Positions 1-5,150 of a stretch of 5,150 nucleotides of DNA are shown in pieces. The notes beneath the pieces were generated by a model, which was given only the letters and a program-made list of their open reading frames with translations, had not been told where the DNA came from and did no database searches. Within the stretch, counting starts at the first letter, position 1; every line of letters begins with the position of its first letter. The stretch comes from an uncultured Bacilli bacterium (GTDB taxonomy: Bacteria > Bacillota_I > Bacilli_A > RF39 > UBA660): positions 268 through 5,417 of the forward strand of contig CAOWNX010000062.1 of NCBI GenBank assembly GCA_948552115.1. The letters run 5' to 3'. Both the position numbers and the translations under genes were made by a program.

Positions 1-2
1 AA

Positions 3-77
3 GTACTGTTAGATGAGAAAAAAATAATTAGAATCTATATTGGATTGAAAAAGAAAACTTTTTTTAACCTAAGCTAG
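3..77 (+). CDS. Possible C-terminal end of an upstream protein (partial)
   Basis: One frame is open from the left edge to a TAG at 75-77 and gives 24 residues beginning VLLDEKKIIRIYIG and ending in FFNLS. The other two plus-strand frames stop within the first 16 bases. The mixed charged and hydrophobic make-up is compatible with a protein tail, but 24 codons can be open by chance. No family can be recognised. A weak A/T-only hairpin (AAAAAG and CTTTTT around AAAA, about 48-64) lies just before the stop, similar to the terminators that overlap stops elsewhere in this window. The sequence to the left would decide the matter. Confidence 0.25.
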   Translation, partial: VLLDEKKIIRIYIGLKKKTFFNLS

Positions 78-207
78 CTATAATTTGTTCCAAACGATAA
101 AAAATTTCCATTCTAATCAATAATCATTTCTAAAACATTATGTAATATATTGAAATGTTAAAAAAAATCGTGTTTTTATACACTAAATTTACTGACAAAA
201 AACAAGC

Positions 208-234
208 ACTCTTTGCTAGATTTCCCATACAATA
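208..234 (+). promoter_or_regulatory. Candidate SigK/SigE-type sporulation promoter for the YjcZ-like pair
   Basis: AC at 208-209 is followed after 16 bases by CATACAATA at 226-234. This matches the known B. subtilis SigK pattern (AC, 16-17 bp, CATAnnnTA). Its first eight bases also match the SigE -10 consensus CATACAnT. Initiation near 240 would give a leader of about 27 nt ending in the strong ribosome binding site at 252-260. An alternative SigA reading is CTGACA at 192-197 with TAGATT at 217-222, but its spacer is 19 bp. The sporulation assignment is inferred from the motif and the gene type downstream. Confidence 0.45.
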
Positions 235-267
235 TAAATGAAAAGACAAATAAAGGAGGAAAGAATT

Positions 268-357
268 ATGAATAAATGTTGTGAAAATGGACTTGGACCT
301 GCAATCATTTTAGTATTATTTATCTTACTTATCTTAATTGTAGGAGCATTCATTTAG
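268..357 (+). CDS. YjcZ-like small membrane protein, 29 aa
   Basis: This is a 29-residue protein, too short for most gene callers. It begins MNKCCENGLGP and continues into a single hydrophobic helix (about residues 12-29, with ILVLFILLILIVGAFI at the end). The helix with its terminal VGA closely resembles the YjcZ-type small sporulation proteins of Bacillus (GFALIVVLFILLIIVGA pattern), which are expressed in sporulating cells and whose molecular role is poorly known. A near-perfect ribosome binding site, AAAGGAGGA at 252-260, lies 7 nt before the ATG, which supports real translation. The second small gene starts 23 nt after the stop and belongs to the same unit. The adjacent cysteines C4-C5 are not typical of the Bacillus members I know. 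A small hydrophobic toxin is a less likely alternative, because the helix pattern fits YjcZ well and there is no antisense RNA signal. Confidence 0.8.
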   Translation: MNKCCENGLGPAIILVLFILLILIVGAFI

Positions 358-380
358 TCTTTAATTAAAGGAGGTGTCCC

Positions 381-503
381 ATGAGCTGTTGCAAAAAACA
401 AGAAAATAACTGCTGTGGAGGTAGTGGCCTTTATAACAGTGCTTTCATCATACTAATACTTTATATTTTACTTGCAATAATTCTTGGTGGATTAATATTC
501 TAA
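381..503 (+). CDS. Second YjcZ-like small membrane protein, 40 aa, cysteine-paired N-terminus
   Basis: This 40-residue protein starts MSCCKKQENNCCGGSG and continues as one membrane helix (about residues 20-40, ending in AIILGGLIF). It has the same plan as the 29-residue protein before it: a short polar head with Cys-Cys, a Gly-rich turn, then a single hydrophobic helix. The two are probably diverged tandem paralogues. The ribosome binding site AAAGGAGGTG (368-376) is almost fully complementary to the 16S rRNA tail and sits a few bases before the ATG. An intrinsic terminator begins 2 nt after the stop. The head holds two Cys-Cys pairs (C3-C4, C11-C12), which could bind a metal, form disulfides or be acylated; none of these can be shown from sequence. 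Assignment to YjcZ is by the overall pattern and is weaker than for its neighbour. Confidence 0.72.
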   Translation: MSCCKKQENNCCGGSGLYNSAFIILILYILLAIILGGLIF

Positions 504-504
504 G

Positions 505-529
505 AAAGAAGGATAACCTTCTTTTTTTT
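505..529 (+). terminator. Intrinsic terminator after the YjcZ-like pair
   Basis: An 8-bp stem AAAGAAGG (505-512) and CCTTCTTT (517-524) closes the tetraloop ATAA and runs into a tract of eight T (522-529). It lies directly after the TAA at 501-503, so it should end the two-gene transcript before the ATPase gene. Confidence 0.85.
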
Positions 530-536
530 CATAAAT

Positions 537-563
537 TATGATAAACTAAGAAAATAGGGTGAG
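537..563 (+). promoter_or_regulatory. Weak promoter -10 and ribosome binding site of the HerA gene
   Basis: TATGAT at 537-542 is one base from the SigA -10 consensus. The -35 position (about 514-519, TAACCT) is poor and falls inside the preceding terminator stem. AGGGTGAG at 556-563 lies just before the ATG at 567 and serves as the ribosome binding site. The same AGGGTGA form precedes the minus-strand gene that starts at 3545. Initiation would be about 18 nt before the start codon. Read-through of the upstream terminator is an alternative source of transcription. Confidence 0.35.
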
Positions 564-566
564 ACT

Positions 567-2333
567 ATGTTTGGAAAAATAATAGATGTGATAGAAAATG
601 TGATTATAGTAGAAAATTTAAGTCAAAAAGTACAAACAAATTTTTTAAATATTCATGTGGTATTTCCTGAAAGTAATCGTAGTGTAGTAGGGGAAATTAT
701 TAAAGTAACAAAAGAATCCTTTCACATTCTACTACTAGGAGAAATACGTGATTCTATTTTTCATAATGGAATCTTAAAAATACCTAGTGCAGAAGTAATT
801 CCGCGCGTAGTTTATCAACAAGAACTAGAATTACTTATTGGTTCACAAAACTATGCGTCCAAACAAACAATCCTTCTTGGTAGCTCTGTAAACTATGATG
901 GATATAAAATTACGATGAATATGAACGAATTTTTTTCCCACCACTTTGCCATTATCGGAAATACTGGAACTGGAAAATCTTGTGGAGTTGCAAGAATTCT
1001 TCAAAATATCTTCTATTATAACAATGAAGCCATTCCATTAAGTGCCCATATTATCTTATTTGATGTATATGGAGAATATCATAGTGCTCTAACAAAGATG
1101 GAAAATATCCAAGGAATTCATACAAAAACTTATACAACCGATACCAAAAGTGCCAATTCTGAATTAGTTAAAATTCCTCCATATTTTTTAGATGTTGATG
1201 ATTTAGCACTGCTATTAGATGTCAAAGATAGTTCTTTATTAAATATTTTAGAAAAAACATTAAACTATGTATATATTTTTAAAAGTACTGATCCAAAATC
1301 AGCAGAATATAAAAATGATATCATTGCTAAATGTTTATTAGATATTTTCTCTAGTGGAAAAACGCCAAGTCAAATAAGAGACCAAGTAATATCAATATTA
1401 ATGAAATACAATACTCCAGAACTAAACTTAGAATCAGAAATTGCTCAACCAGGATATACCCGTACCATAAAACAATGTTTAAATATTGATGCGCAAGGAA
1501 AAATAAATGCAATTCAATTTGTAGTTGACTTTCTCTCTCAATTTAATAAGGTAGATTTAGAAACTGGCTTGATAGGAGATAATTTTATCTATGATTTAGA
1601 TGATATCTATTATGCATTAGAATTTGCTTTATTAAGTGAAGGAACATTCAATAGCCAAACCATGTATGAAAAAGCAAATAACTTAAAAGTAAGATTACAT
1701 GCAATCATTAATAGTGAGTTAAAACATTTCTTTGAAATCCCAAATCCAATAAGCAAAGAAATTTATATTAAATCAATGTTTCAAACACCCATGATGGAAC
1801 CAGTACAAATTGTAAATATGAATTTTAACTATATTGATGAGCGTTTTGCCAAAGTACTAACTAAAATTTATTCGAGACTCTTCTTTCAATATACAACCGA
1901 CTTATCTCCACGTGGCTCCTTTCCAATTCATATCATTTTAGAAGAAGCACACCGCTATGTAAATAACGATTCTGATACCGAAGTAATTGGTTATAACATA
2001 TTCGACCGTATTACGAAAGAGGGGAGAAAATATGGAGTAATCATGGGATTTATCACACAAAGACCGAGTGAGTTATCTGCAACAGCGCTATCTCAATGTT
2101 CAAATTTTATATCTTTCCGATTATTTCATCCAGAAGATTTAAAAATCATTTCCTCCATTTCTGCAAATATCACAACGAGGGATTTTGATAAAATTAAAAC
2201 GCTACGTCCAGGAATGGCTCTAGCTTTTGGTTCCTCTTTTGCTGTACCTGTGATAGCAAGATTAGACTTTCCAGATCCTCCACCAAATAGTAGTAATATT
2301 ACCATTACAGAAACGTGGTTTAAAGAAACATAA
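567..2333 (+). CDS. HerA-like (DUF87) hexameric DNA-translocase ATPase, 588 aa
   Basis: This is a cytosolic P-loop ATPase of the HerA/FtsK superfamily, whose members form hexameric rings that pump double-stranded DNA using ATP. A beta-rich N-terminal region (about residues 1-85) fits the HAS-barrel that begins HerA proteins. The ATPase core then shows Walker A GNTGTGKS (131-138), the HerA motif DVYGEY (166-171), and a large helical insertion (about 200-430). Walker B follows as IILEEAH with E459-E460, then GRKYG with a likely arginine finger R487 (486-490), and the sensor TQRP (497-500). The tail ends in PDPPP and a conserved-looking ETW, as in stand-alone bacterial HerA proteins. Length is normal and all catalytic residues are present, so the enzyme should be active. 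Family members pair with the nuclease NurA, or with SIR2 or DUF4297 effectors in phage defence, but no such gene adjoins it here. Repair, chromosome processing and defence all remain possible. The ATG at 567 is chosen for its ribosome binding site at 556-563. Confidence 0.9.
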   Translation: MFGKIIDVIENVIIVENLSQKVQTNFLNIHVVFPESNRSVVGEIIKVTKESFHILLLGEIRDSIFHNGILKIPSAEVIPRVVYQQELELLIGSQNYASKQTILLGSSVNYDGYKITMNMNEFFSHHFAIIGNTGTGKSCGVARILQNIFYYNNEAIPLSAHIILFDVYGEYHSALTKMENIQGIHTKTYTTDTKSANSELVKIPPYFLDVDDLALLLDVKDSSLLNILEKTLNYVYIFKSTDPKSAEYKNDIIAKCLLDIFSSGKTPSQIRDQVISILMKYNTPELNLESEIAQPGYTRTIKQCLNIDAQGKINAIQFVVDFLSQFNKVDLETGLIGDNFIYDLDDIYYALEFALLSEGTFNSQTMYEKANNLKVRLHAIINSELKHFFEIPNPISKEIYIKSMFQTPMMEPVQIVNMNFNYIDERFAKVLTKIYSRLFFQYTTDLSPRGSFPIHIILEEAHRYVNNDSDTEVIGYNIFDRITKEGRKYGVIMGFITQRPSELSATALSQCSNFISFRLFHPEDLKIISSISANITTRDFDKIKTLRPGMALAFGSSFAVPVIARLDFPDPPPNSSNITITETWFKET

Positions 2334-2414
2334 TTAGTGTACTTTTATTGTTTATATAATTATGTTGCAATCAAAAAAATAGTATTGAAATATCTAAAAT
2401 TTGAATAAAGAAAC

Positions 2415-2446
2415 AAAAAAAGAAAAGTTAGAGTTTTTCTTTTTTT
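2415..2446. terminator. A/T-rich bidirectional terminator between convergent genes
   Basis: The A-tract AAAAAAAGAAAA (2415-2426) pairs with TTTTCTTTTTTT (2435-2446) in a 12-bp stem with one G:C pair, and the loop is 2427-2434. On the plus strand it follows the HerA gene by about 80 nt. On the minus strand it overlaps the stop codon (2445-2447) of the converging gene. Being symmetrical, it can give a U-tail in both directions. The low GC makes the hairpin weak, so efficiency is uncertain. Confidence 0.6.
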
Positions 2447-3545
2447 ATTTCATCATATAAGGATTTTCTAGTGTCCCATTTCCTTGTTGATATATATTCG
2501 TACCATCTACTATAATAGTATAGCGAAGAAAACGTTTCACATCTGCATAATCTGAATTAATTTCCCCATTGTAATTAATTCCATAAACTTTTGTTCCTTT
2601 AGAACCATCTGCAGTTATCGTCCACCATTTTCCACTCTTTGCTACCAAATAATTATAATTAGAACAAGCTCTATCATTTACAGTATTACACTGATAATCT
2701 GTACTCACATTAATATAATCATTTACAGGAAGTAAAGAAACAAACACTTCATCTTCCAACTGATAAGAACATTCGATACTTCCATCATTATTACTTTCTT
2801 CAGCGCTTCGTTTTCCGATACATGGATGAAACGAAACCATTCTTGACTTTGCATTTTCAAATTTAGAATGAAAAATTTCATCCAATGTATAACGAATCAC
2901 ACTAACAGAAAAATCATTAATTCCATGACGACTATCTTCGACCGTATTATACCGATTATCCCAAATATCATTAGAAGTTTCTTTGACATTATCTAAAATT
3001 AAAACAACTTGATTGGTAACTGGATCCATCTTTACAATTCTCCATATCACATCATGAAAACGGACAAAATTATTTACACGATCTCCACGAAATACCAAAC
3101 TTTCATTCAAATCATACAAACCACTCGAACTCGTAACCACAGGATTATCACTCAATATTTTATCAAAGAATGTTTGTGACTCATACTTATCACAACTTAA
3201 AAAGGGCTTAATTTGCATCGTGTCATTCACATATTTGACAGTAATTTCAGCACTACATTGATCGGAGATAAGTTTATTTAAAGGTTTGATATATTTTCGA
3301 TTAACAAGTTCCTCAGCAGTAAATGTCACAACTGTATTTTCCATATTTGGTGCCAAGGTAGGATTTTCTTTTAAAAACTGTTGAGTAGCAAAATAAAGTT
3401 TATTTTCGAGCTCCGAATAAGTAACCTTTTTTCCAATCATGAAAATAATAATAACTACAACAATAATAAGAATCAAAAATATCCCCAACAAAATCATCAT
3501 TTGCTTTCCTTTTTTATCCCGTAAAAAATCTTTTACCTTGTTCAT
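2445..3545 (-). CDS. Membrane-anchored six-cysteine extracytoplasmic protein, function unknown
   Basis: The first 16 residues are strongly basic and are followed by one long hydrophobic helix (about 17-38). There is no lipobox or clear signal-peptidase site, so the protein should stay anchored with its large C-terminal part outside the cell. Two modules can be seen. Residues 41-122 are a helical stretch (YSELENKLYFATQQFLKENP) plus a strand-rich part holding C97 and C118. Residues 140-366 begin SGLYDLNESLVFRGD, contain VIWRIVKM and KWWTITADG, hold C242, C259, C286 and C294, and end GNGTLENPYMMK. This plan recurs, to my knowledge, in uncharacterised surface proteins of gut Firmicutes, some near pilin-like or DUF6273-like sequences, but no activity is known. 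All six cysteines are extracytoplasmic and even in number, so three disulfides are likely. The helix after the membrane segment recalls pseudopilins, but no prepilin cleavage motif is present. The ATG is supported by AAGGGTGA about 5 nt upstream. Confidence 0.75.
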   Translation of the reverse strand: MNKVKDFLRDKKGKQMMILLGIFLILIIVVVIIIFMIGKKVTYSELENKLYFATQQFLKENPTLAPNMENTVVTFTAEELVNRKYIKPLNKLISDQCSAEITVKYVNDTMQIKPFLSCDKYESQTFFDKILSDNPVVTSSSGLYDLNESLVFRGDRVNNFVRFHDVIWRIVKMDPVTNQVVLILDNVKETSNDIWDNRYNTVEDSRHGINDFSVSVIRYTLDEIFHSKFENAKSRMVSFHPCIGKRSAEESNNDGSIECSYQLEDEVFVSLLPVNDYINVSTDYQCNTVNDRACSNYNYLVAKSGKWWTITADGSKGTKVYGINYNGEINSDYADVKRFLRYTIIVDGTNIYQQGNGTLENPYMMK

Positions 3546-3567
3546 AATTTCACCCTTATCTTAAAAA

Positions 3568-3596
3568 ATTATAACAAAGTGCCAAAAAAAAAGCAA
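3568..3596 (-). promoter_or_regulatory. Extended -10 promoter of the membrane-anchored protein gene
   Basis: Read on the minus strand, TGTTATAAT (3576-3568) is a perfect extended -10 element. The -35 at a 17-bp spacing is TTGCTT (3596-3591), which shares only TTG and lies inside the rpsD terminator hairpin. The TGn element should compensate for the poor -35. Initiation near 3561 gives a leader of roughly 16 nt containing the ribosome binding site AAGGGTG (3557-3551). Confidence 0.7.
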
Positions 3597-3610
3597 CGAA
3601 TTGCTTTTTT
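3584..3610 (-). terminator. rpsD intrinsic terminator with UUCG loop
   Basis: On the minus strand AAAAAAGCAA (3610-3601) pairs with TTGCTTTTTT (3596-3587) around the loop TTCG, and the T-tract runs on to 3584. The hairpin begins inside the rpsD stop codon (3609-3611). UUCG is a very stable tetraloop sequence, although the closing pair here is A-U instead of C-G. The plus-strand reading also has a short T-tract, so weak action in the other direction is possible. Confidence 0.85.
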
Positions 3611-4211
3611 AACGATTATAGAATTCAACAATCAAACTTTCATTAATTTCTTGATTTAATTCAGAACGATCTGGAAGTCTTTTATAAGTACCAGTTAATT
3701 TCTTCGCATCAAATTCTACAAATTGTGGACGAGTAACATTGCTTTCCAAACTTGCTAAAATAGCAGGATGATTCATAGAATTTTCTTTTACAGAAATCAC
3801 ATCACCAGGTTTTACTTGAAAAGAAGGAATATTAACCTTTTTATCATTTACCATAATATGTCCATGATTAACAAGTTGTCTTGCTCCACGACGAGTTGTA
3901 GAAAGACCCATACGATAAACTAAATTATCAAGTCTACTTTCAAGTAAGAAAAGTAAATTTTCACCAGCAATACCTTTCATGTGACTAGCACGTTCAAATA
4001 CGCGACGGAATTGCTTTTCATTAAGTCCATACATAAAACGAACCTTTTGTTTTTCTTGTAATTGAACACCATATTCACTTACTTTCTTTCTACGGTCTGT
4101 TCCATGTGCACCTGGAGCATAAGGACGTTTTGCAAGCTCTTTTCCATTTTCTAAAGTAGAAAACCCAAGTCTTCTTGATTTTTTATAAGCTGGTCCAGTA
4201 TATCTTGCCAT
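3609..4211 (-). CDS. rpsD: 30S ribosomal protein S4
   Basis: This 200-residue protein is S4, a primary 16S rRNA binding protein that nucleates assembly of the 30S subunit and contributes to decoding accuracy. It starts MARYTGPAYKKSRRLGF, contains KRPYAPGAHG (28-37) and EYGVQLQEKQKVRFMYG (46-62), and has the S4 RNA-binding fold at about 92-150 (SRLDNLVYRMGLSTTRRGARQ, then VNHGHIMVN at 114-122). It ends in the conserved ESLIVEFYNR. Length equals that of the B. subtilis protein. There is no cysteine at all, so this is the zinc-free form. The gene stands alone, as in Bacillus, and is not in the alpha operon as in E. coli. Its ribosome binding site AAAGGAGT is at 4223-4216. In Bacillus S4 represses its own synthesis through the mRNA leader, and a structured leader is present here too. 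Confidence 0.98.
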   Translation of the reverse strand: MARYTGPAYKKSRRLGFSTLENGKELAKRPYAPGAHGTDRRKKVSEYGVQLQEKQKVRFMYGLNEKQFRRVFERASHMKGIAGENLLFLLESRLDNLVYRMGLSTTRRGARQLVNHGHIMVNDKKVNIPSFQVKPGDVISVKENSMNHPAILASLESNVTRPQFVEFDAKKLTGTYKRLPDRSELNQEINESLIVEFYNR

Positions 4212-4362
4212 AACTACTCCTTTCTATTAAAATTTTAGTAAATGTGAAATAACGAAAAAGTAGGGAGTCTTTTTGAAATGTTCTAAAATGGCAGCCATTT
4301 TATACTAATAATCTAATTTAAAAAACACATTACATTTCATTATCCACGCTGCCTAAAACAGC
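4212..4362 (-). promoter_or_regulatory. Candidate S4-responsive leader of rpsD with H-type pseudoknot
   Basis: The untranslated leader is about 150 nt long. In transcript order, GGCAGC (4353-4348) can pair with GCTGCC (4295-4290), and TGAAATGT (4339-4332) with ACATTTCA (4281-4274). The two helices interleave and are compatible, forming an H-type pseudoknot. AATGTG (4331-4326) may pair with CACATT (4246-4241). ACTCC (4268-4264) is complementary to GGAGT of the ribosome binding site (4220-4216), so the site can be hidden. Competing local hairpins are GCTG/CAGC (4362-4348) and TAAAATGG/CCATTTTA (4302-4284). Firmicute rpsD leaders are known S4 autoregulatory targets; that this one works so is inferred from position and pairing. 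Confidence 0.65.
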
Positions 4363-4368
4363 AAAAAT

Positions 4369-4397
4369 AATTTATCATAAAATACTACGATTGTCAA
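4369..4397 (-). promoter_or_regulatory. SigA-type promoter of rpsD
   Basis: On the minus strand a perfect -35 TTGACA (4397-4392) is followed after 17 bp by TAAATT (4374-4369), preceded by TGA, giving an extended -10. Initiation is expected near 4362, directly at the foot of the GCTG/CAGC hairpin of the leader. This is the best promoter in the window, as expected for a ribosomal protein gene. Confidence 0.75.
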
Positions 4398-4510
4398 ATA
4401 AATCATATGATAGAACCACAAAATTATACAACCAAAAAAGTAAAAAAGATATTGTAAAAAAATATCGAAAAAAAACGAACTATAATATCTGCTTTTTAGA
4501 AAAAAAATAG
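4398..4510. other. AT-rich spacer between divergent rpsD and peptidase promoters
   Basis: No gene is seen here. A small inverted repeat, GATATT (4448-4453) and AATATC (4461-4466), is flanked by A-tracts, and a second TATAAT stands at 4481-4486 without a suitable -35. Long A-tracts (for example 4455-4462 and 4468-4475) suggest curved or UP-element-like DNA serving the two divergent promoters. Confidence 0.4.
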
Positions 4511-4535
4511 TATAATAAAAACGCAAAAGGAGGAG
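4511..4535 (+). promoter_or_regulatory. -10 box and strong ribosome binding site of the peptidase gene
   Basis: TATAAT at 4511-4516 is a perfect -10, but the -35 position (about 4488-4493, TCTGCT) is poor. AAAGGAGGAG at 4526-4535 is a very strong ribosome binding site. Counting 7 nt from its GGAGG core (4529-4533) places the start codon at 4541. This site decides the start of the gene, because no ATG, GTG or TTG stands there. Confidence 0.6.
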
Positions 4536-4540
4536 TAAAT

Positions 4541-5150
4541 ATAAAACTTATAACAAAGAAGAAGATTGGTAAAATAACACTAATTGTTGTCTTATTTCTA
4601 GCACTAATTGGAAGTAATTATATATGGTACAAGATTCATAAAAGGGAAGAAAACAAATTGACACATGCTCTTATACCACCTATGACCAATGATTATTTTT
4701 CAAGGCAAGTAGCAGAAACATTAAGAATAAACCAAAACCTACAAGAAATCGAACATCCAAGTACAAAAAAACTACCAATATATTGGAAACTTGATGTCAA
4801 TTTAGTAAATCAATATCCCAAATATCCCAATGGTTGTGAAGCAGCAACGATTGTAATGCTTCTAAATTATTATGGAATAGATATCACATTAGAAGAGTGG
4901 ATTACAAATTATCTACCTCAAAAAGAAGTGTACGAAAAAAATGGCAAACGCTATGGTCCTAATCCTGCTCACTATTATGCAGGAGATCCTACCAGTGAAA
5001 AAAGGGGATGGGGATGTTTCGAGCCTGTCATTCAAGAGGGAATTCAAAACTTATTAAAAGATTTAAATCAAACCGAAAAAATACATATCAATACTAATAA
5101 TAAGAAAGAATCTTTAAATTCTTTAAGTAACTTATCAAGTCCCATTATGA
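4541..5150 (+). CDS. Membrane-anchored C39-like cysteine peptidase, 3' truncated, apparent ATA start
   Basis: The open frame runs from the ribosome binding site to the window edge, giving 203 residues. The N-terminus reads (I/M)KLITKKKIGK, then a membrane helix (about 12-30), then an extracytoplasmic region. The catalytic motif is NGCEAATIVMLLNYYG with the nucleophile C99, and it is followed by YGPNPAHYYAGDP and GWGCFEPVI. This order is typical of the C39-like exported peptidases of Firmicutes (Peptidase_C39_2 type). Their substrates are mostly unknown, and they are related to the double-glycine leader peptidases. The catalytic His and Asp lie beyond the window. The frame stops upstream at 4508-4510, and no ATG, GTG or TTG occurs in it before a TTG downstream of the membrane helix. 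The ATA at 4541, ideally spaced from the ribosome binding site and in the place of the usual Met-Lys start, is therefore the likely start. An A for G substitution or sequencing error at 4543 is the other explanation. Confidence 0.82.
   Translation, partial: MKLITKKKIGKITLIVVLFLALIGSNYIWYKIHKREENKLTHALIPPMTNDYFSRQVAETLRINQNLQEIEHPSTKKLPIYWKLDVNLVNQYPKYPNGCEAATIVMLLNYYGIDITLEEWITNYLPQKEVYEKNGKRYGPNPAHYYAGDPTSEKRGWGCFEPVIQEGIQNLLKDLNQTEKIHINTNNKKESLNSLSNLSSPIM

Noticed and set aside
66..126. Short minus-strand open frame that could read MEIFYRLEQIIASLG before a TAA near 64-66
   Set aside because: Only about 19 codons are open, there is no ribosome binding site before its ATG, and it lies in AT-rich spacer; chance is the simpler explanation.
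134..159. Inverted repeat AACATT and AATGTT with a 14-nt loop, followed by an A-tract
   Set aside because: Six A/T-rich pairs with a long loop are expected by chance here, and there is no gene end nearby that it could terminate.
268..503. The two small hydrophobic proteins as type I toxins or bacteriocins
   Set aside because: Their helix pattern fits YjcZ-type sporulation proteins, and no antisense promoter, leader peptide or immunity gene is visible.
567..2333. A HerA-based anti-phage defence operon
   Set aside because: No effector gene lies on either side: a terminator and small membrane proteins are upstream and a convergent gene is downstream. It stays an open possibility only for the ATPase itself.
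4442..4466. Hairpin GATATT/AATATC followed by a T-tract on the minus strand, like a terminator
   Set aside because: No minus-strand transcript is expected to arrive there, since the gene to the right is on the plus strand; the stem has only two G:C-type bases in all and is probably incidental.
1..5150. CRISPR arrays, tRNA or rRNA genes, insertion sequences
   Set aside because: No regularly spaced repeats, cloverleaf-type sequence, rRNA signature, transposase or terminal repeats were seen on either strand.

Overview
The window is AT-rich DNA with compact genes, strong AGGAGG-type ribosome binding sites and U-tailed intrinsic terminators. It carries a zinc-free (cysteine-less) ribosomal protein S4 gene standing alone, with its own promoter and leader, as is usual in Bacilli. 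All stops seen are TAA or TAG and Trp is TGG, so the standard code is enough. A low-GC Firmicute of the Bacilli (gut-type uncultured Bacilli or Erysipelotrichia-like) fits best. The species cannot be named from the sequence.

Layout. Positions 1-267 hold a possible tail of an upstream gene (3-77) and an AT-rich spacer ending in a promoter that resembles mother-cell sporulation promoters (AC, 16 bp, CATACAATA). Two very short membrane proteins of the YjcZ type follow (268-357 and 381-503). Each has a strong ribosome binding site, and a shared terminator ends the pair. Next comes a HerA/DUF87 hexameric DNA-translocase ATPase (567-2333) with all its ATPase motifs. No nuclease or SIR2 partner is beside it. 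It converges on a minus-strand gene (2445-3545) for a membrane-anchored, six-cysteine extracytoplasmic protein of unknown function, and the two share an A/T-rich bidirectional terminator. rpsD (3609-4211, minus) has its own terminator with a UUCG loop, and the -35 region of the next gene overlaps that terminator. Upstream of rpsD is a leader of about 150 nt. Divergent from rpsD is a 5'-complete, 3'-truncated gene for a membrane-anchored C39-like cysteine peptidase (4541 to the window end). It appears to begin with ATA instead of ATG.

How the parts work together. There is no single operon linking the genes. The two small proteins form one short transcription unit, probably sporulation-linked. 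S4 is a housekeeping ribosome protein whose leader appears to form an H-type pseudoknot plus a helix that hides the ribosome binding site, which is what S4 autoregulation would need. The two exported proteins on either side of rpsD have separate promoters. The most notable points are the folded S4 leader, the ATA start of the peptidase gene, the paired-cysteine YjcZ-like tandem behind a SigK/SigE-like promoter, and the solitary HerA ATPase.
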